A stretch of 64,000 nucleotides of DNA, taken from Symbiobacterium sp040797425. GTDB lineage: Bacteria; Bacillota; Sulfobacillia; Symbiobacteriales; Symbiobacteriaceae. The notes under the pieces are model-generated. The model saw only the letters and a list, made by a program, of their open reading frames with translations. It had not been told where the DNA came from and did not search any database. Location of the stretch: NCBI RefSeq assembly GCF_040797425.1, contig NZ_JBFNEH010000007.1, positions 1-64,000 on the forward strand, in the 5' to 3' direction. The translations under genes were made by a program, and so were the position numbers. Positions 35,880 through 44,461 of this stretch are shown in pieces (the stretch's first letter is position 1; each line of letters opens with the position of its first letter).

Positions 35880-36899
35880 CTAGAGGCGCAGGCCCGCCCG
35901 CGCCTGGGCCACCATCCCGGCGACGGCCTCCTCCAGATCTGCGCGGGTGATGGTCATCAACTCGTCGCGGGTGGGGTCGGGCTTCTGCACCAGTCGCAGC
36001 GCCTGACAGCGGATGGCCCGCTCCGTCAGGTTGCGCACTGCCCGGGCGTTGCCCTGCTCGCCCGCCGTCAGCCACCCGCCCCCGCGCAGGATCTGGCGCA
36101 GCGCAGCACGGGCGTCGGGGGCGAGCTGGTAGTCGCGGCGGCGCAGCATCAGGTCGGCGATGGCCAGGAGCTCCTCCGGCGTGTAGTCGGGGAAGTGGAG
36201 CATCAGCGCGAAGCGGGAGCGCAGACCCGGGTTCTGGCGCAGAAACCAGGCCATCTCTTCGGGGTAGCCGGCCAGGATGAGGATCAGTTCGCCCCTGTGT
36301 TCCTCCATGGCCCGCACGAGGTGGTCGATGGCCTCTTTTCCGAAGTCGCGCTCGCCGCCCCGGGCCAGACTGTACGCCTCGTCGATGAAGAGCACGCCAC
36401 CCAGCGCCCGCCGCACCACGTCCCGGGTCCGCTGCGCCGTATGGCCGATGTACTCTCCCACCAGGTCGGCCCGCTCCACCTCGACCAGGTGCCCCTTGGG
36501 CAGAACGCCCATCTCCTTGAACAGCCGGCCGAGGAGCCGCGCCACCGTGGTCTTGCCCGTGCCCGGGTTGCCGGTGAAGATCATGTGCAGGCTGGTGGGC
36601 TCGCTGGCCAGACCGGCGCGAGCCCGCTTGAGCTGGATCGTCACGTAGGCCTGGAGTTCCCGGACCAGCTGCTTCACCTGGCCGAGGCCCACCAGCCCCT
36701 CCAACTCGGCCACCACCGCCTGCACCCGGCGCCGCCGCTCCTCTTCGCTCTCCGCCCTGGCTTTGGCCTCCGCAGCCGCGCCCGCGCGCTGCCGCCTGAG
36801 CTCCATCGCCATCTGCAGGGCGTCGGCGGGGGTGATCTCGCCCGCCCGCAGCCATCCGCTGATTTCCGCGTAGCGCTGCGGCCGTCTCCATCTGGCCAT
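35880..36899 (-). CDS. spoVK: Stage V sporulation protein K, CbxX/CfxQ AAA+ ATPase
   Basis: 339 residues. A helical N-terminal region is followed by the AAA+ core with Walker A FTGNPGTGKTTVARLL, Walker B GGVLFIDEAYSLARGG, FGKEAIDHLVRAME and sensor 2 GNARAVRNLTERAI. SpoVK is required for spore maturation in Bacillus and is near hfq there too. ATG at 36899 is preceded by AGAGGGGGAG; an ATG at 36923 lies upstream of that site. Confidence 0.92.
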   Translation of the reverse strand: MARWRRPQRYAEISGWLRAGEITPADALQMAMELRRQRAGAAAEAKARAESEEERRRRVQAVVAELEGLVGLGQVKQLVRELQAYVTIQLKRARAGLASEPTSLHMIFTGNPGTGKTTVARLLGRLFKEMGVLPKGHLVEVERADLVGEYIGHTAQRTRDVVRRALGGVLFIDEAYSLARGGERDFGKEAIDHLVRAMEEHRGELILILAGYPEEMAWFLRQNPGLRSRFALMLHFPDYTPEELLAIADLMLRRRDYQLAPDARAALRQILRGGGWLTAGEQGNARAVRNLTERAIRCQALRLVQKPDPTRDELMTITRADLEEAVAGMVAQARAGLRL

Positions 36900-37031
36900 C
36901 GCTCTCCCCCTCTTGGCAAGCATACGCAGCCCGCGCGGCGATCATCATGCGGGGCAGCGGCGATTCCGAAAAGTGGAGCGAGAGGCGAGAACTAGAAGCT
37001 TGGTCCTAGCCAATACAAAGGCCGGGGGGTG

Positions 37032-37040
37032 TGGTATACT
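37032..37040 (+). promoter_or_regulatory. Extended -10 promoter (TGG-TATACT)
   Basis: TGG followed by TATACT, about 105 bp before the GreA-like gene; no clear -35. Confidence 0.5.
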
Positions 37041-37143
37041 ATTGGCAGGATAGGTTGCCACTCCGTTCCCAGGGCGGAGTGGTTACGCGTGCGTGCCTGC
37101 GCCGGGGAGGGCGTTCAATTCTCGCGGGAAAGGTTGTGAGATC

Positions 37144-37608
37144 GTGGTTCGCGCCAGGCCACCTTCGGAAGCAGAGCGAATTCGCGCGCGGGTGGCCAGC
37201 CGCCTGCGCGTGCTGGACGAACTCCTCAACACCGAGATGGAGGAGTACTTCTCCAGCCCGGGTAGCGCCGGCAAAGCATACAGCGTCCGACCGCTCCTGC
37301 GCCGCTACGTCGAGGCGGCCACGCAGCTGCTCGACCGGCTCGAGGAGCAGCAGGCCGAGGGCGGGCTGGACGTCGTGCTGATGGACATCCCGGTCACGCT
37401 GGTGGACGAGAGCGACGGCACCGAGGCCGTGTACGTGGTGGTGGGGCCCGCTGAAGGGGATCCGGCCAAGGGCTACATCTCCTGTCTCTCACCGCTCGGG
37501 CTCGCGCTGCTGATGAAGCGTGTGAACGAGCGGGTCGTGATCGATGCCCCCGGCGGGCAGTTCAGCTACCGCGTTGCGGCCGTGGGTACGGAGCCGATCG
37601 ACATCTGA
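37144..37608 (+). CDS. GreA/GreB C-terminal-domain protein
   Basis: 154 residues. The N-terminal ~65 are helical (RIRARVASRLRVLDELLN... YVEAATQLLDRLEEQQ) and the C-terminal half matches the FKBP-like GreA/B C-domain (VTLVDESDGTEAVYVVVGP ... KGYISCLSPLGLALL). GreA factors bind the RNA polymerase secondary channel; this N-terminus is not the standard GreA coiled coil, so it may be a Gre-like regulator rather than a cleavage factor. GTG at 37144; the ribosome site is weak. Confidence 0.75.
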   Translation: MVRARPPSEAERIRARVASRLRVLDELLNTEMEEYFSSPGSAGKAYSVRPLLRRYVEAATQLLDRLEEQQAEGGLDVVLMDIPVTLVDESDGTEAVYVVVGPAEGDPAKGYISCLSPLGLALLMKRVNERVVIDAPGGQFSYRVAAVGTEPIDI

Positions 37609-37611
37609 GGA

Positions 37612-37637
37612 GGCGGCGGGGTCAGCCCCCGCCTTTT
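37612..37637 (+). terminator. Intrinsic terminator after the GreA-like gene
   Basis: GGCGGGG (37615-37621) pairs with CCCCGCC (37627-37633), followed by TTTT. Confidence 0.75.
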
Positions 37638-38081
37638 GCGCGCCTGTCGGCGGCGGCAGGGAAACCCGAAGGTGCCAAGGGGCCTGTCAGGCCACGGTTT
37701 GCCCATCTGCTGGTGGCTTGGTGCCGGTGGTGTGGTCCATCGGGCGATTCGGGCCGGGCGCCTTGGTCGTAGTCCCTGGCTATGGCCGGCAGCCGAGTGC
37801 CAAGACGGTGCAGGACCGCGCACCCCTGCAAAACGGGCGCCGCATCGACCGCGGCGCCGCTATTGTTTCGGTTCGGCCAGCCGCAGGTGAGGCGCAACTC
37901 TGCCTTTCGAGAGGAAGAGCCCCTCACTTCGGCGCCCCGGCTTGTCTCCATCCTGGCCGAAGGGACTAAACGCTGTAAGCTATTCGGTGCTTTCAGAAGC
38001 GGGCACCCAAGGCGGATGGCGACTATGTGATTCACTCAAGTATGCTCGAACCAGAACTTCTGCAGGGAGGTGCACTTCTTC
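37638..38081 (+). other. 440-bp gene-free region upstream of the Dcu transporter
   Basis: No convincing ORF. A perfect 8-bp hairpin GGCGCCGC/GCGGCGCC (37836-37843 with 37851-37858) lies mid-way, and several CG-rich dyads flank it. The stretch includes GGCGCAACTC and CCGAAGGGAC pieces that recall known aptamers but do not assemble into one. Possibly a long structured leader. Confidence 0.3.
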
Positions 38082-39401
38082 TTGGTTTGGGTTCAACTAC
38101 TCGTCGTACTAGTCTTCCTGTTCCTGGGTGTCCGCCTTGGCAGCGCCGGCATCGGCCTGGCCAGCGGCGTCGGCCTCGCTGTACTCGTCTTCGTTTTCAA
38201 GCTGGAACCGACTTCGCCCCCGATCGACGTCATGCTCATGATCCTGGCAGTCGTCTGCGCCGCGGCCGCCATGCAGGCGGCAGGCGGCCTGGACTACCTG
38301 GTCAAGCTGGCCGAACGGCTCCTGCGGAGCAACCCGAAGTACATCACGTTCCTCGGCCCCATCGTGACCTACACGTTCACGTTCTTCGCCGGTACCGGCC
38401 ACGTGGCCTACTCCGTGCTGCCGGTTATCGCTGAGGTGGCCCGTGAAACCAAGATCCGCCCGGAGCGTCCGCTCTCGATCTCGGTTATCGCCTCGCAGTT
38501 CGCGATCACCGGCGGCCCGATCTCGGCGGCCATGGTGGCCATGCTGGGTCTGACCGAGAGCATGGGCATGACGCTGCCCAAGCTGATGCTGATCACCGCC
38601 CCGTCCACCTTCCTCGCCTGCATGATTACGGCTTTCATCTGTAACTTCATGGGCAAGGAGCTGGAGGACGATCCCGAGTACCAGCGGCGTGTCAAGGAGG
38701 GCCTGATTCCGCCGGTTCGGCCGAAGTCCCTCGAGGAGCTCAAGGCGTACAAGCCCGAGCCCGGCGCCATTCCTTCGGTTATCATCTTCCTGGTCGCCGC
38801 CGTACTGATCGTCGTTCTGGGCGCCGTCCCGTCGCTGCGGCCGACCTTCGCCAGCGGCTCGTCCCTGCAGATGTGGCACGCCATCTGTATCGTGATGCTG
38901 GTGGCCGCCACGGTCATCCTGTGGGTCTGCAAGTGCGATCCCGGCCAGATCGTGAAGGGTTCGGTCTTCCAGGCCGGCGCCAACGCCCTGATCTGCATCT
39001 TCGGCATCGCCTGGGCCGGCGACACCTGGTTCAACGGCAATCAGGCCGTGATCACCGAGCAGCTGGGCACCGTCGTCCAGTCCGCCCCGTGGCTCCTGGC
39101 CGTCGTGCTGTTCTTCTTCTCGGTGCTGGTCAACTCCCAGGCCGCGACCACCCGGGCGATCATGCCGCTGGGCCTCGCCCTGGGTATCCCGGTGCCCTTC
39201 CTGGCGGCCATGTTCCCCGCCGTGAACGGCTACTTCTTCCTGCCGAACTACGGCCCGATCATCGCCGCCATCAACTTCGACTCCACGGGCACCACCCGCA
39301 TCGGCAAGTACGTGCTGAACCACAGCTTCATGATCCCCGGTCTGATCGCCATGGTGCTCAGTGTGGTCTTTGGCTTCATCATGCAGGCCATCGTCTTCTA
39401 G
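38082..39401 (+). CDS. Anaerobic C4-dicarboxylate transporter, DcuA/DcuB family
   Basis: 439 residues with about 11-12 hydrophobic segments, starting VWVQLLVVLVFLFLGVRLGS. Family segments include FFAGTGHVAYSVLPVI, ITGGPISAAMVAMLGL and FNGNQAVITEQLG, ending IGKYVLNHSFMIPGL. Dcu carriers exchange fumarate/aspartate for succinate, or import them, under anaerobiosis. TTG at 38082 is 11 nt from GGGAGG; an in-frame GTG at 38070 overlaps that site. Monocistronic, with a terminator after it. Confidence 0.92.
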   Translation: MVWVQLLVVLVFLFLGVRLGSAGIGLASGVGLAVLVFVFKLEPTSPPIDVMLMILAVVCAAAAMQAAGGLDYLVKLAERLLRSNPKYITFLGPIVTYTFTFFAGTGHVAYSVLPVIAEVARETKIRPERPLSISVIASQFAITGGPISAAMVAMLGLTESMGMTLPKLMLITAPSTFLACMITAFICNFMGKELEDDPEYQRRVKEGLIPPVRPKSLEELKAYKPEPGAIPSVIIFLVAAVLIVVLGAVPSLRPTFASGSSLQMWHAICIVMLVAATVILWVCKCDPGQIVKGSVFQAGANALICIFGIAWAGDTWFNGNQAVITEQLGTVVQSAPWLLAVVLFFFSVLVNSQAATTRAIMPLGLALGIPVPFLAAMFPAVNGYFFLPNYGPIIAAINFDSTGTTRIGKYVLNHSFMIPGLIAMVLSVVFGFIMQAIVF

Positions 39402-39414
39402 CACGGTGCACGTT

Positions 39415-39448
39415 GCCGGCCCTTCCCGCCATGGGAGGGGCCGGTTCT
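39415..39448 (+). terminator. Intrinsic terminator after the Dcu transporter
   Basis: GCCGGCCCTTCCC pairs with GGGAGGGGCCGG (one G-T pair) around GCCAT, followed by TTCTGT. Confidence 0.75.
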
Positions 39449-39556
39449 GTGTTCCGCAACCTGAGCTTTCCGGAGTGCGGCAGCCCTGATGCACGTTTTC
39501 CCTTCTGCCAGTGAACTTTTCGCCCCCCGCAGGCGTCGGACCGGCAGGTGATGCAG

Positions 39557-40474
39557 ATGAACAGAGGACCTTTCCTCGAAATGCAGCATGTTGCAAAGGC
39601 CTTCGGCGGGCGGCGGGTGCTTACCGACCTCAGCCTGGCCGTCGGCCAGGGCGAGATTGTGGGCTTCATCGGCCCCAACGGCTCGGGCAAGACGACCACC
39701 GTGCGCCTGCTCACCGGCGTGATCAACCCCGATGCCGGCATCATCTCCGTGGGCGGTTACGACCCGCGGTGCGACGGCGAGGCGGTGCGCCGCATGGCCG
39801 GGGTGCTCACCGAGTCGGCGGGGCTTTATCCGAACCTCACCGGCCGGCAGAACCTGCAGTTCTTCGCCGACCTGTACGGGGTGGGTGAACCCGGGCGGGT
39901 CGACGCCCTGTTGGAGCAGTTCGGCCTGGCGGATGCGGGCGACCACAGGGTGGGCACCTACTCCACGGGCATGAGGAAGCGCCTGGGGCTTGCCAGGGCA
40001 CTGCTGCACCGGCCCCGGGTGCTCTTCCTGGACGAGCCCACCAACGGCCTCGACCCGGAGGGCATCCGGATGGTCCTCGGCTACATCCGGGAGCTGAACG
40101 CGCGGGAAGGTACCACCGTGATGATCTGCTCCCACCTGCTCAGCCAGCTGGAGCAGGTCTGCCACCGCTACTTGTTCCTCCAGGGGGGCAGGGTGGTGGA
40201 GCACGGCACCCTCGCCGAGCTGGAGGCCCGGTACTTCCCCACCGTCACCCTCGAGGTGGAGACGGACCTCACGCTCGGGGAGAGTCACTACCACGGCATC
40301 CCGGCGCGGCAGGTCGGGCCGGGGCGCATCGCCTTCACCCTGCCCGGTCGGGGCGACGTGCCGCTCCTGCTGCGCCGCCTCGCCCAGGAAGCGGCCGTCT
40401 ACAGTGCGGTGCCGGTGCACCGCGACCTGGAGGCGCTCTACTTCAAGATCAGGGAGGGTACGGCGCATGAATAG
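39557..40474 (+). CDS. ABC transporter ATP-binding protein (YxlF-like)
   Basis: 305 residues. Walker A FIGPNGSGKTTTVRLL, Q-loop VLTESAGLYPNLT, signature YSTGMRKRLGLARALL, Walker B VLFLDEPTNGLDPEG and switch CSHLLSQLE. The signature YSTGM and the ~80-residue C-terminal extension fit export-type ATPases of the YxlF/NatA group. It starts a run of five overlapping or closely spaced genes ending with a sigma factor and two small membrane proteins, the gene content of the Bacillus sigY operon. Confidence 0.92.
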   Translation: MNRGPFLEMQHVAKAFGGRRVLTDLSLAVGQGEIVGFIGPNGSGKTTTVRLLTGVINPDAGIISVGGYDPRCDGEAVRRMAGVLTESAGLYPNLTGRQNLQFFADLYGVGEPGRVDALLEQFGLADAGDHRVGTYSTGMRKRLGLARALLHRPRVLFLDEPTNGLDPEGIRMVLGYIRELNAREGTTVMICSHLLSQLEQVCHRYLFLQGGRVVEHGTLAELEARYFPTVTLEVETDLTLGESHYHGIPARQVGPGRIAFTLPGRGDVPLLLRRLAQEAAVYSAVPVHRDLEALYFKIREGTAHE

Positions 40475-41303
40475 GAGGGCTGTGGTCGCCATCGCCCGGA
40501 AGGATGTCCGCGCCATCACCGCCAACCTGCAGGTGTGGCTGCCGATGCTGATCGTGCCGCTGCTCTTGGGGATTGGCCTCCCCCTGGGGCTGGTCCTGGC
40601 CTTCCGCTTCGGGGTGGACAAGCTATCGCCTGGGGACGCGGCGACCATGCTGCAGTGGGCGGAGAAGCTCCCGGCCGGCGAGCTGGGGGCCGTGCTCACA
40701 TCCCTCACCGGGCTGGACCAGAAGCTGATCTACCTCACGGCCAACTACATGCTGGCCCCGTTCTTCCTGATGATCCCGCTGATGGCCGCCTCGGTCATCT
40801 CCGCCGACTCCTTCGCCGGGGAGAAGGAGCGGGGCACGCTGGAGGCGCTGCTCTTCGCCCCGGTGGACGTGCTGTCGCTGTTCGCAGGCAAGGTGCTGGC
40901 GGCGTTCGGGCCGGCGATGGCGCTGTCGCTGGGCACCTTCGGCCTCTGCGCCCTGGCGCTCAACGTGGCCGCGTGGCCGCTCTTCCACCGGATCTTCTTT
41001 CCGCAGCTCAACTGGCTGCCGCTGATGCTCCTGGTGAGCCCCGCCGTGGCCCTGATGGCCGTCCTGATCAACGTGTTTGTGAGCGCGCGGGTGGCCACCT
41101 TCCAGGCCGCCTACCAGATGGGCGGCATGGTGGTGCTGCCCGTGTTGCTCCTGGTGGTGGGGCAGGCGACCGGCGTGCTCGTGATGAGCGGCTTGGTGGT
41201 GACCCTGGTGGGACTGGTGGTGGCCGCCGTCGACCTCGTGCTGCTCTGGCAGGTGCTCCGCCACCTGAACCGGAACCAGCTCTTCGAGAGCCAGGTCCGC
41301 TGA
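40467..41303 (+). CDS. ABC transporter permease (YxlG-like)
   Basis: 278 residues with six predicted membrane segments and the ABC-2 permease motif SVISADSFAGEKERGTLEALLFAPV near residue 105. It overlaps the ATPase gene by 8 bp, so the two form one exporter. The Bacillus sigY operon ends with a comparable yxlF-yxlG pair; here the pair comes first. Confidence 0.88.
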   Translation: MNRRAVVAIARKDVRAITANLQVWLPMLIVPLLLGIGLPLGLVLAFRFGVDKLSPGDAATMLQWAEKLPAGELGAVLTSLTGLDQKLIYLTANYMLAPFFLMIPLMAASVISADSFAGEKERGTLEALLFAPVDVLSLFAGKVLAAFGPAMALSLGTFGLCALALNVAAWPLFHRIFFPQLNWLPLMLLVSPAVALMAVLINVFVSARVATFQAAYQMGGMVVLPVLLLVVGQATGVLVMSGLVVTLVGLVVAAVDLVLLWQVLRHLNRNQLFESQVR

Positions 41304-41341
41304 AGACGGCTCAACTTCCCCAGACCGGCAGGTGATGGCCC

Positions 41342-41863
41342 ATGGACGACCCCGAGCTCATCCGGCAGGCGCAGCGCGGCGACCAGGTCGCCCTCGCCCG
41401 CCTGCTGCAGCAGCACTACCTGCCGGTGAAGAAGTACCTCGTCACCATCACCTTTGACCGCAACCTCGCCGAGGACCTCACCCAGGAGACCATGATCCGG
41501 GCGATCGAGCGCATCGGCCAGTTCCAGGGGCGCGCCGCGTTCAGCACATGGCTTTGCAGCATCGCCACCCGCCAGTACCTGGACTGGCTCAGGCGGCAGA
41601 AGCGGGAGCGAAGGCTGACGGAGCGGGCGGCGGAGGAGGGTCTGCACGGGCGGCAGGAGCCGGCGCCCGAGGTGCAGAGCGTCGTGGCCGCACTGCAGGC
41701 CCTGCCCCGGGAGGTTGCGCTCTGCGTGGTGCTGAAGCACTACTACGGCTACACCTACGAGGAGATTGCCGAGTGGATGGACATCCCGGTGGGCACGGTG
41801 AAGTCGCGCATCTTCAACGCCGTGCGAGCCTTGCGAAAGGGGCTGGAGCAGGATGGGGCATGA
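41342..41863 (+). CDS. ECF sigma factor, SigY-like
   Basis: 173 residues. Region 2 runs from about 20 to 85 (NLAEDLTQETMIRAIERIGQF, STWLCSIATRQYLDWLRRQ), region 4 from about 110 (LPREVALCVVLKHYYGYTYEEIAEWMDIPVGTVKSRI). The next gene overlaps by 11 bp and encodes a small membrane protein, the position of its probable anti-sigma regulator (YxlC in Bacillus). ABC-transporter genes lie just upstream. SigY identity rests on operon content. Confidence 0.85.
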   Translation: MDDPELIRQAQRGDQVALARLLQQHYLPVKKYLVTITFDRNLAEDLTQETMIRAIERIGQFQGRAAFSTWLCSIATRQYLDWLRRQKRERRLTERAAEEGLHGRQEPAPEVQSVVAALQALPREVALCVVLKHYYGYTYEEIAEWMDIPVGTVKSRIFNAVRALRKGLEQDGA

Positions 41864-42185
41864 CGGCAATCAGGCGGAGGAGGCGTGGGAGAGGGCGCTG
41901 CGAGAGAGCCTCGACGGCCTCGCCGGGCCGGTGGACCGGGAGAGCCCGCCCGAGCTGGGTGCGCTCCTGCTGCTGGTCGGCGACGTGCAGCGGGCCCAGC
42001 GGCAGGCGCTGCAGCGGGACCTCCTGCGCTTCCTGGCTGCGGCGGCGCTGATCGTCGCCGCCGGGCTGTGGGCGCTGGCGCGGTTCCCGCTCTACTACCT
42101 CGCAGCCCAGGGAGCGATGGCCGTGGCGCTGGCGGCCGGGGCTGCGCTGTGGCAGGCGGATGGGAGGAGGACCCGTCATGAATGA
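41853..42185 (+). CDS. Small membrane protein, YxlC-like candidate anti-sigma factor
   Basis: 110 residues: a charged cytoplasmic N-terminus (EEAWERALRESLDGLAG...) and two hydrophobic segments near the C-terminus (LLRFLAAAALIVAAGLWAL and a second). It overlaps the sigma gene by 11 bp and the next gene by 8 bp. Position and topology match Bacillus YxlC, which restrains SigY; sequence similarity was not tested. Confidence 0.6.
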   Translation: MGHDGNQAEEAWERALRESLDGLAGPVDRESPPELGALLLLVGDVQRAQRQALQRDLLRFLAAAALIVAAGLWALARFPLYYLAAQGAMAVALAAGAALWQADGRRTRHE

Positions 42186-42375
42186 GGCCGCACAGCTTCG
42201 CTGGTGGGCCTGGGTGCTGATCGCCCTCCTTCTGGGCACCCAGGGGGTCTGCCTCTTCCTGGACAGCCGCCGGCGGGGGGCGCGAGCCTGGTTCTGGGGC
42301 CTGCTGGGTCTGGTCCACTTCCCGATGTCGAGCCTGGTCTACTGGCTGCTGGTGGTTCGGCCGAAGCGGCGGTAG
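42178..42375 (+). CDS. PLDc_N-type small membrane protein, YxlE-like
   Basis: 65 residues with two membrane segments and the PLDc_N pattern: WWAWVLIALLLGTQGVCLFLDSRRR, then FWGLLGLVHFPMSSLVYWLLV. YxlE in the Bacillus sigY operon is of this kind. ATG at 42178 overlaps the preceding stop; GGGAGGAGG is just upstream. Confidence 0.7.
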   Translation: MNEAAQLRWWAWVLIALLLGTQGVCLFLDSRRRGARAWFWGLLGLVHFPMSSLVYWLLVVRPKRR

Positions 42376-42502
42376 GGCGCCGTTCTGGGGCGGTCGGCCC
42401 GGGGGGATACTCCTCTCCTGGGCGCTGCCCTTTTCGCGCCGGGAGACAAAAGGTAGAATAGGCTCGGTGCGTCGTGATGACGAATATTGGAGGGTATGTT
42501 AG

Positions 42503-43777
42503 TTGAACATTTGGGAGCAACTCTTGCCCGACTGTCCGGCATCTATTGCGGCAGCGGCCTCCGCCGCCCTCGAGCGCGTCCGGCCCCTGTGGGCGCAGGT
42601 GGACGACCTGGTGCTGCGCAACCAGGCCCGGGTGCTGTCCGCCTTCCAGGAAGCAGGCGTCTCCGAGGTCCACTTCGCCGCCTCCACGGGTTACGGCTAT
42701 AACGACATCGGCCGGGAGAAGCTGGACGAGGTCTTCGCCCGGGCGTTCGGCGCCGAGGCCGGACTGGTGCGCATCCAGTTCGCCTCGGGCACCCACACCA
42801 TCGCCACGGGCCTGTTCGCCGTCCTGCGGCCGGGCGACCGGCTGATCGCCGCTGCGGGCGCCCCCTACGACACCCTGCGGCAGGTAATCCACGGCGCCCC
42901 CGGCTGCCTCACTGAGTGGGGCGTGCGCTACGAGGAAGTGCCCCTCAGGCCCGACCTCACCGTGGACCTGGAAGGGGTCGCACGGGCGGTCCGACGGCCC
43001 GACGCACGCTGCCTCCTGATCCAGCGCTCCCGGGGCTACTCGCTCCGGGCGCCCCTCACCGTGGCCGAGATCGGGGCGATCATCCGCGTGGCCAAGGAAG
43101 CCAACCCGGACGTGACGGTACTGGTGGACAACTGCTATGGCGAGTTCGTCGAGGCGCAGGAGCCGCCCCACGTGGGAGCGGACCTCACCTGTGGCTCGCT
43201 CATCAAGAACCCCGGCGGCGGCATCGCCCCCACCGGCGGTTACATCGTGGGCCGGGCCGACCTGGTGGAGCGGGCCGCGGCGCAGCTATTCGCTCCGGGC
43301 ATCGGCCCCGAGGTCGGGGCCAACGCGGGGGCCAACCGGCTGCTCTTCCAGGGGCTCTTCCTCGCCCCGCACGTGACGGGCGAGGCCCTGCGGGGCGCGC
43401 AGTTCACGGCAGCCTTCTTCGCCCACCTGGGCTTTGCCGTGCGGCCCGCCTTCGACGAGCCCCGTTCCGACCTGGTGCAGGCGGTGGAGCTCGGCTCGCC
43501 CGAGGGGCTGGAGGCCTTCTGCCAGGCAGTGCAGAAGGCCAGCCCGGTGGACGCCCACGTGCGGCCCGAGCCGTGGGCCATGCCCGGCTACAGCGACCCG
43601 GTGATCATGGCGGCCGGCACCTTCGTGCAGGGATCGTCCATCGAACTCTCCGCCGACGGGCCGATGCGGCCGCCATACGTCGCCTACTTCCAGGGCGGGC
43701 TGACGCGCGAGCACGTGATGCTTGCGGCCCTGCGCGCTGCGAACGAACTGGCTGCCGCGGGCGTCCTTAAGGTGTAG
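42503..43777 (+). CDS. ynbB: YnbB-type PLP enzyme (aluminium-resistance / methionine gamma-lyase family)
   Basis: 424 residues, fold-type I PLP enzyme. A conserved STGYGYNDIGREKLDEVFA near residue 62 and RIQFASGTHTI precede LVDNCYGEFVE, and the PLP Lys is in CGSLIKNPGGGIAPTGGYI. C-terminal HVRPEPWAMPGYSDPVIMAAGTF is typical. The family is labelled aluminium resistance protein or cystathionine beta-lyase-like; the true substrate is unclear. TTG at 42503 follows GGAGGG. The location near hfq and lexA fits Bacillus ynbB. Confidence 0.92.
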   Translation: MNIWEQLLPDCPASIAAAASAALERVRPLWAQVDDLVLRNQARVLSAFQEAGVSEVHFAASTGYGYNDIGREKLDEVFARAFGAEAGLVRIQFASGTHTIATGLFAVLRPGDRLIAAAGAPYDTLRQVIHGAPGCLTEWGVRYEEVPLRPDLTVDLEGVARAVRRPDARCLLIQRSRGYSLRAPLTVAEIGAIIRVAKEANPDVTVLVDNCYGEFVEAQEPPHVGADLTCGSLIKNPGGGIAPTGGYIVGRADLVERAAAQLFAPGIGPEVGANAGANRLLFQGLFLAPHVTGEALRGAQFTAAFFAHLGFAVRPAFDEPRSDLVQAVELGSPEGLEAFCQAVQKASPVDAHVRPEPWAMPGYSDPVIMAAGTFVQGSSIELSADGPMRPPYVAYFQGGLTREHVMLAALRAANELAAAGVLKV

Positions 43778-43810
43778 GCACCTGGTGCGCCTTGCGGAAG
43801 GAGTGGTCGG

Positions 43811-44296
43811 GTGGGCTTTCAGTGGATCGCCTTCTTCATCGCACTGGCGGTGATGCTGGTCGGGATCGCGGGCACGCTCATCCCTGCCCTCCCCGGGCTG
43901 CCCCTGATCTTCCTGGCCATGCTGGTCTACGGGGTGGTGGAGGGGTTCCAGGCGATGACCCCGGGCTTTCTGATCGTGGCCCTGGCGGTGGTGGTGGCCA
44001 CGCAGGTGGCCGAGCACTACGCACGGGCGTGGGGGGCCAGGCGCTTCGGCTCGGGCCGGGCCGGCGCCTGGGGTGCCGTGATCGGGTCGCTGGTGGGCCT
44101 CTTCTTCATGCCCCTGGGCCTCGTGCTGGGGCCCTTCCTCGGCGCCGCCCTGTTCGAACTGGCAGCCGGCCGCTCGGGCCGGGAGGCGTTGCGGGCCGGC
44201 GTGGGCGGCCTCGTGGGAGTGCTGGGCTCGGTGGTCGTCAACCTGGTGGTGGCACTTGGGCTGACGGGGGCCTTCGTCTTCAAAGTACTCGTGTAG
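43811..44296 (+). CDS. DUF456 membrane protein
   Basis: 161 residues with the DUF456 pattern: AGTLIPALPGLPLIFLAMLVYG near the N-terminus, then GARRFGSGRAGAWGAVIGSLVG and LGPFLGAALFEL. Four or five hydrophobic segments. GTG start. Convergent with lexA, separated by a hairpin terminator. Function unknown. Confidence 0.85.
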   Translation: MGFQWIAFFIALAVMLVGIAGTLIPALPGLPLIFLAMLVYGVVEGFQAMTPGFLIVALAVVVATQVAEHYARAWGARRFGSGRAGAWGAVIGSLVGLFFMPLGLVLGPFLGAALFELAAGRSGREALRAGVGGLVGVLGSVVVNLVVALGLTGAFVFKVLV

Positions 44297-44392
44297 CGCA
44301 GGGGGCGACCCGCACGGCCCGGGTCTGCGGCCGTGCTGCGGGAGCCGCCCCGGGGCAGGCACCCATCCGAACAGACCGAGAGGCAAAAACAG

Positions 44393-44424
44393 GGCCCGGG
44401 TGGAAGCCGACGCTCCCACCGGGC
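44393..44424 (+). terminator. Hairpin between DUF456 and lexA
   Basis: GGCCCGGGTGGAAGC and GCTCCCACCGGGCC form a long stem with one bulge around CGAC. It lies between convergent genes and probably acts on both; the minus strand downstream side reads CCTGTTTTTG, a good T-tract for lexA. Confidence 0.7.
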
Positions 44425-44461
44425 CGATTTGCTTCCCACTCCGTAGAGCCATTCCGGCGCG

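Noticed and set aside
37870..37980. Lysine- or glycine-riboswitch-like fragments (GAGGCGCAACTC, CCGAAGGGAC) before the dicarboxylate transporter
   Set aside because: The short matches are in the wrong order and spacing, and other conserved elements are missing.
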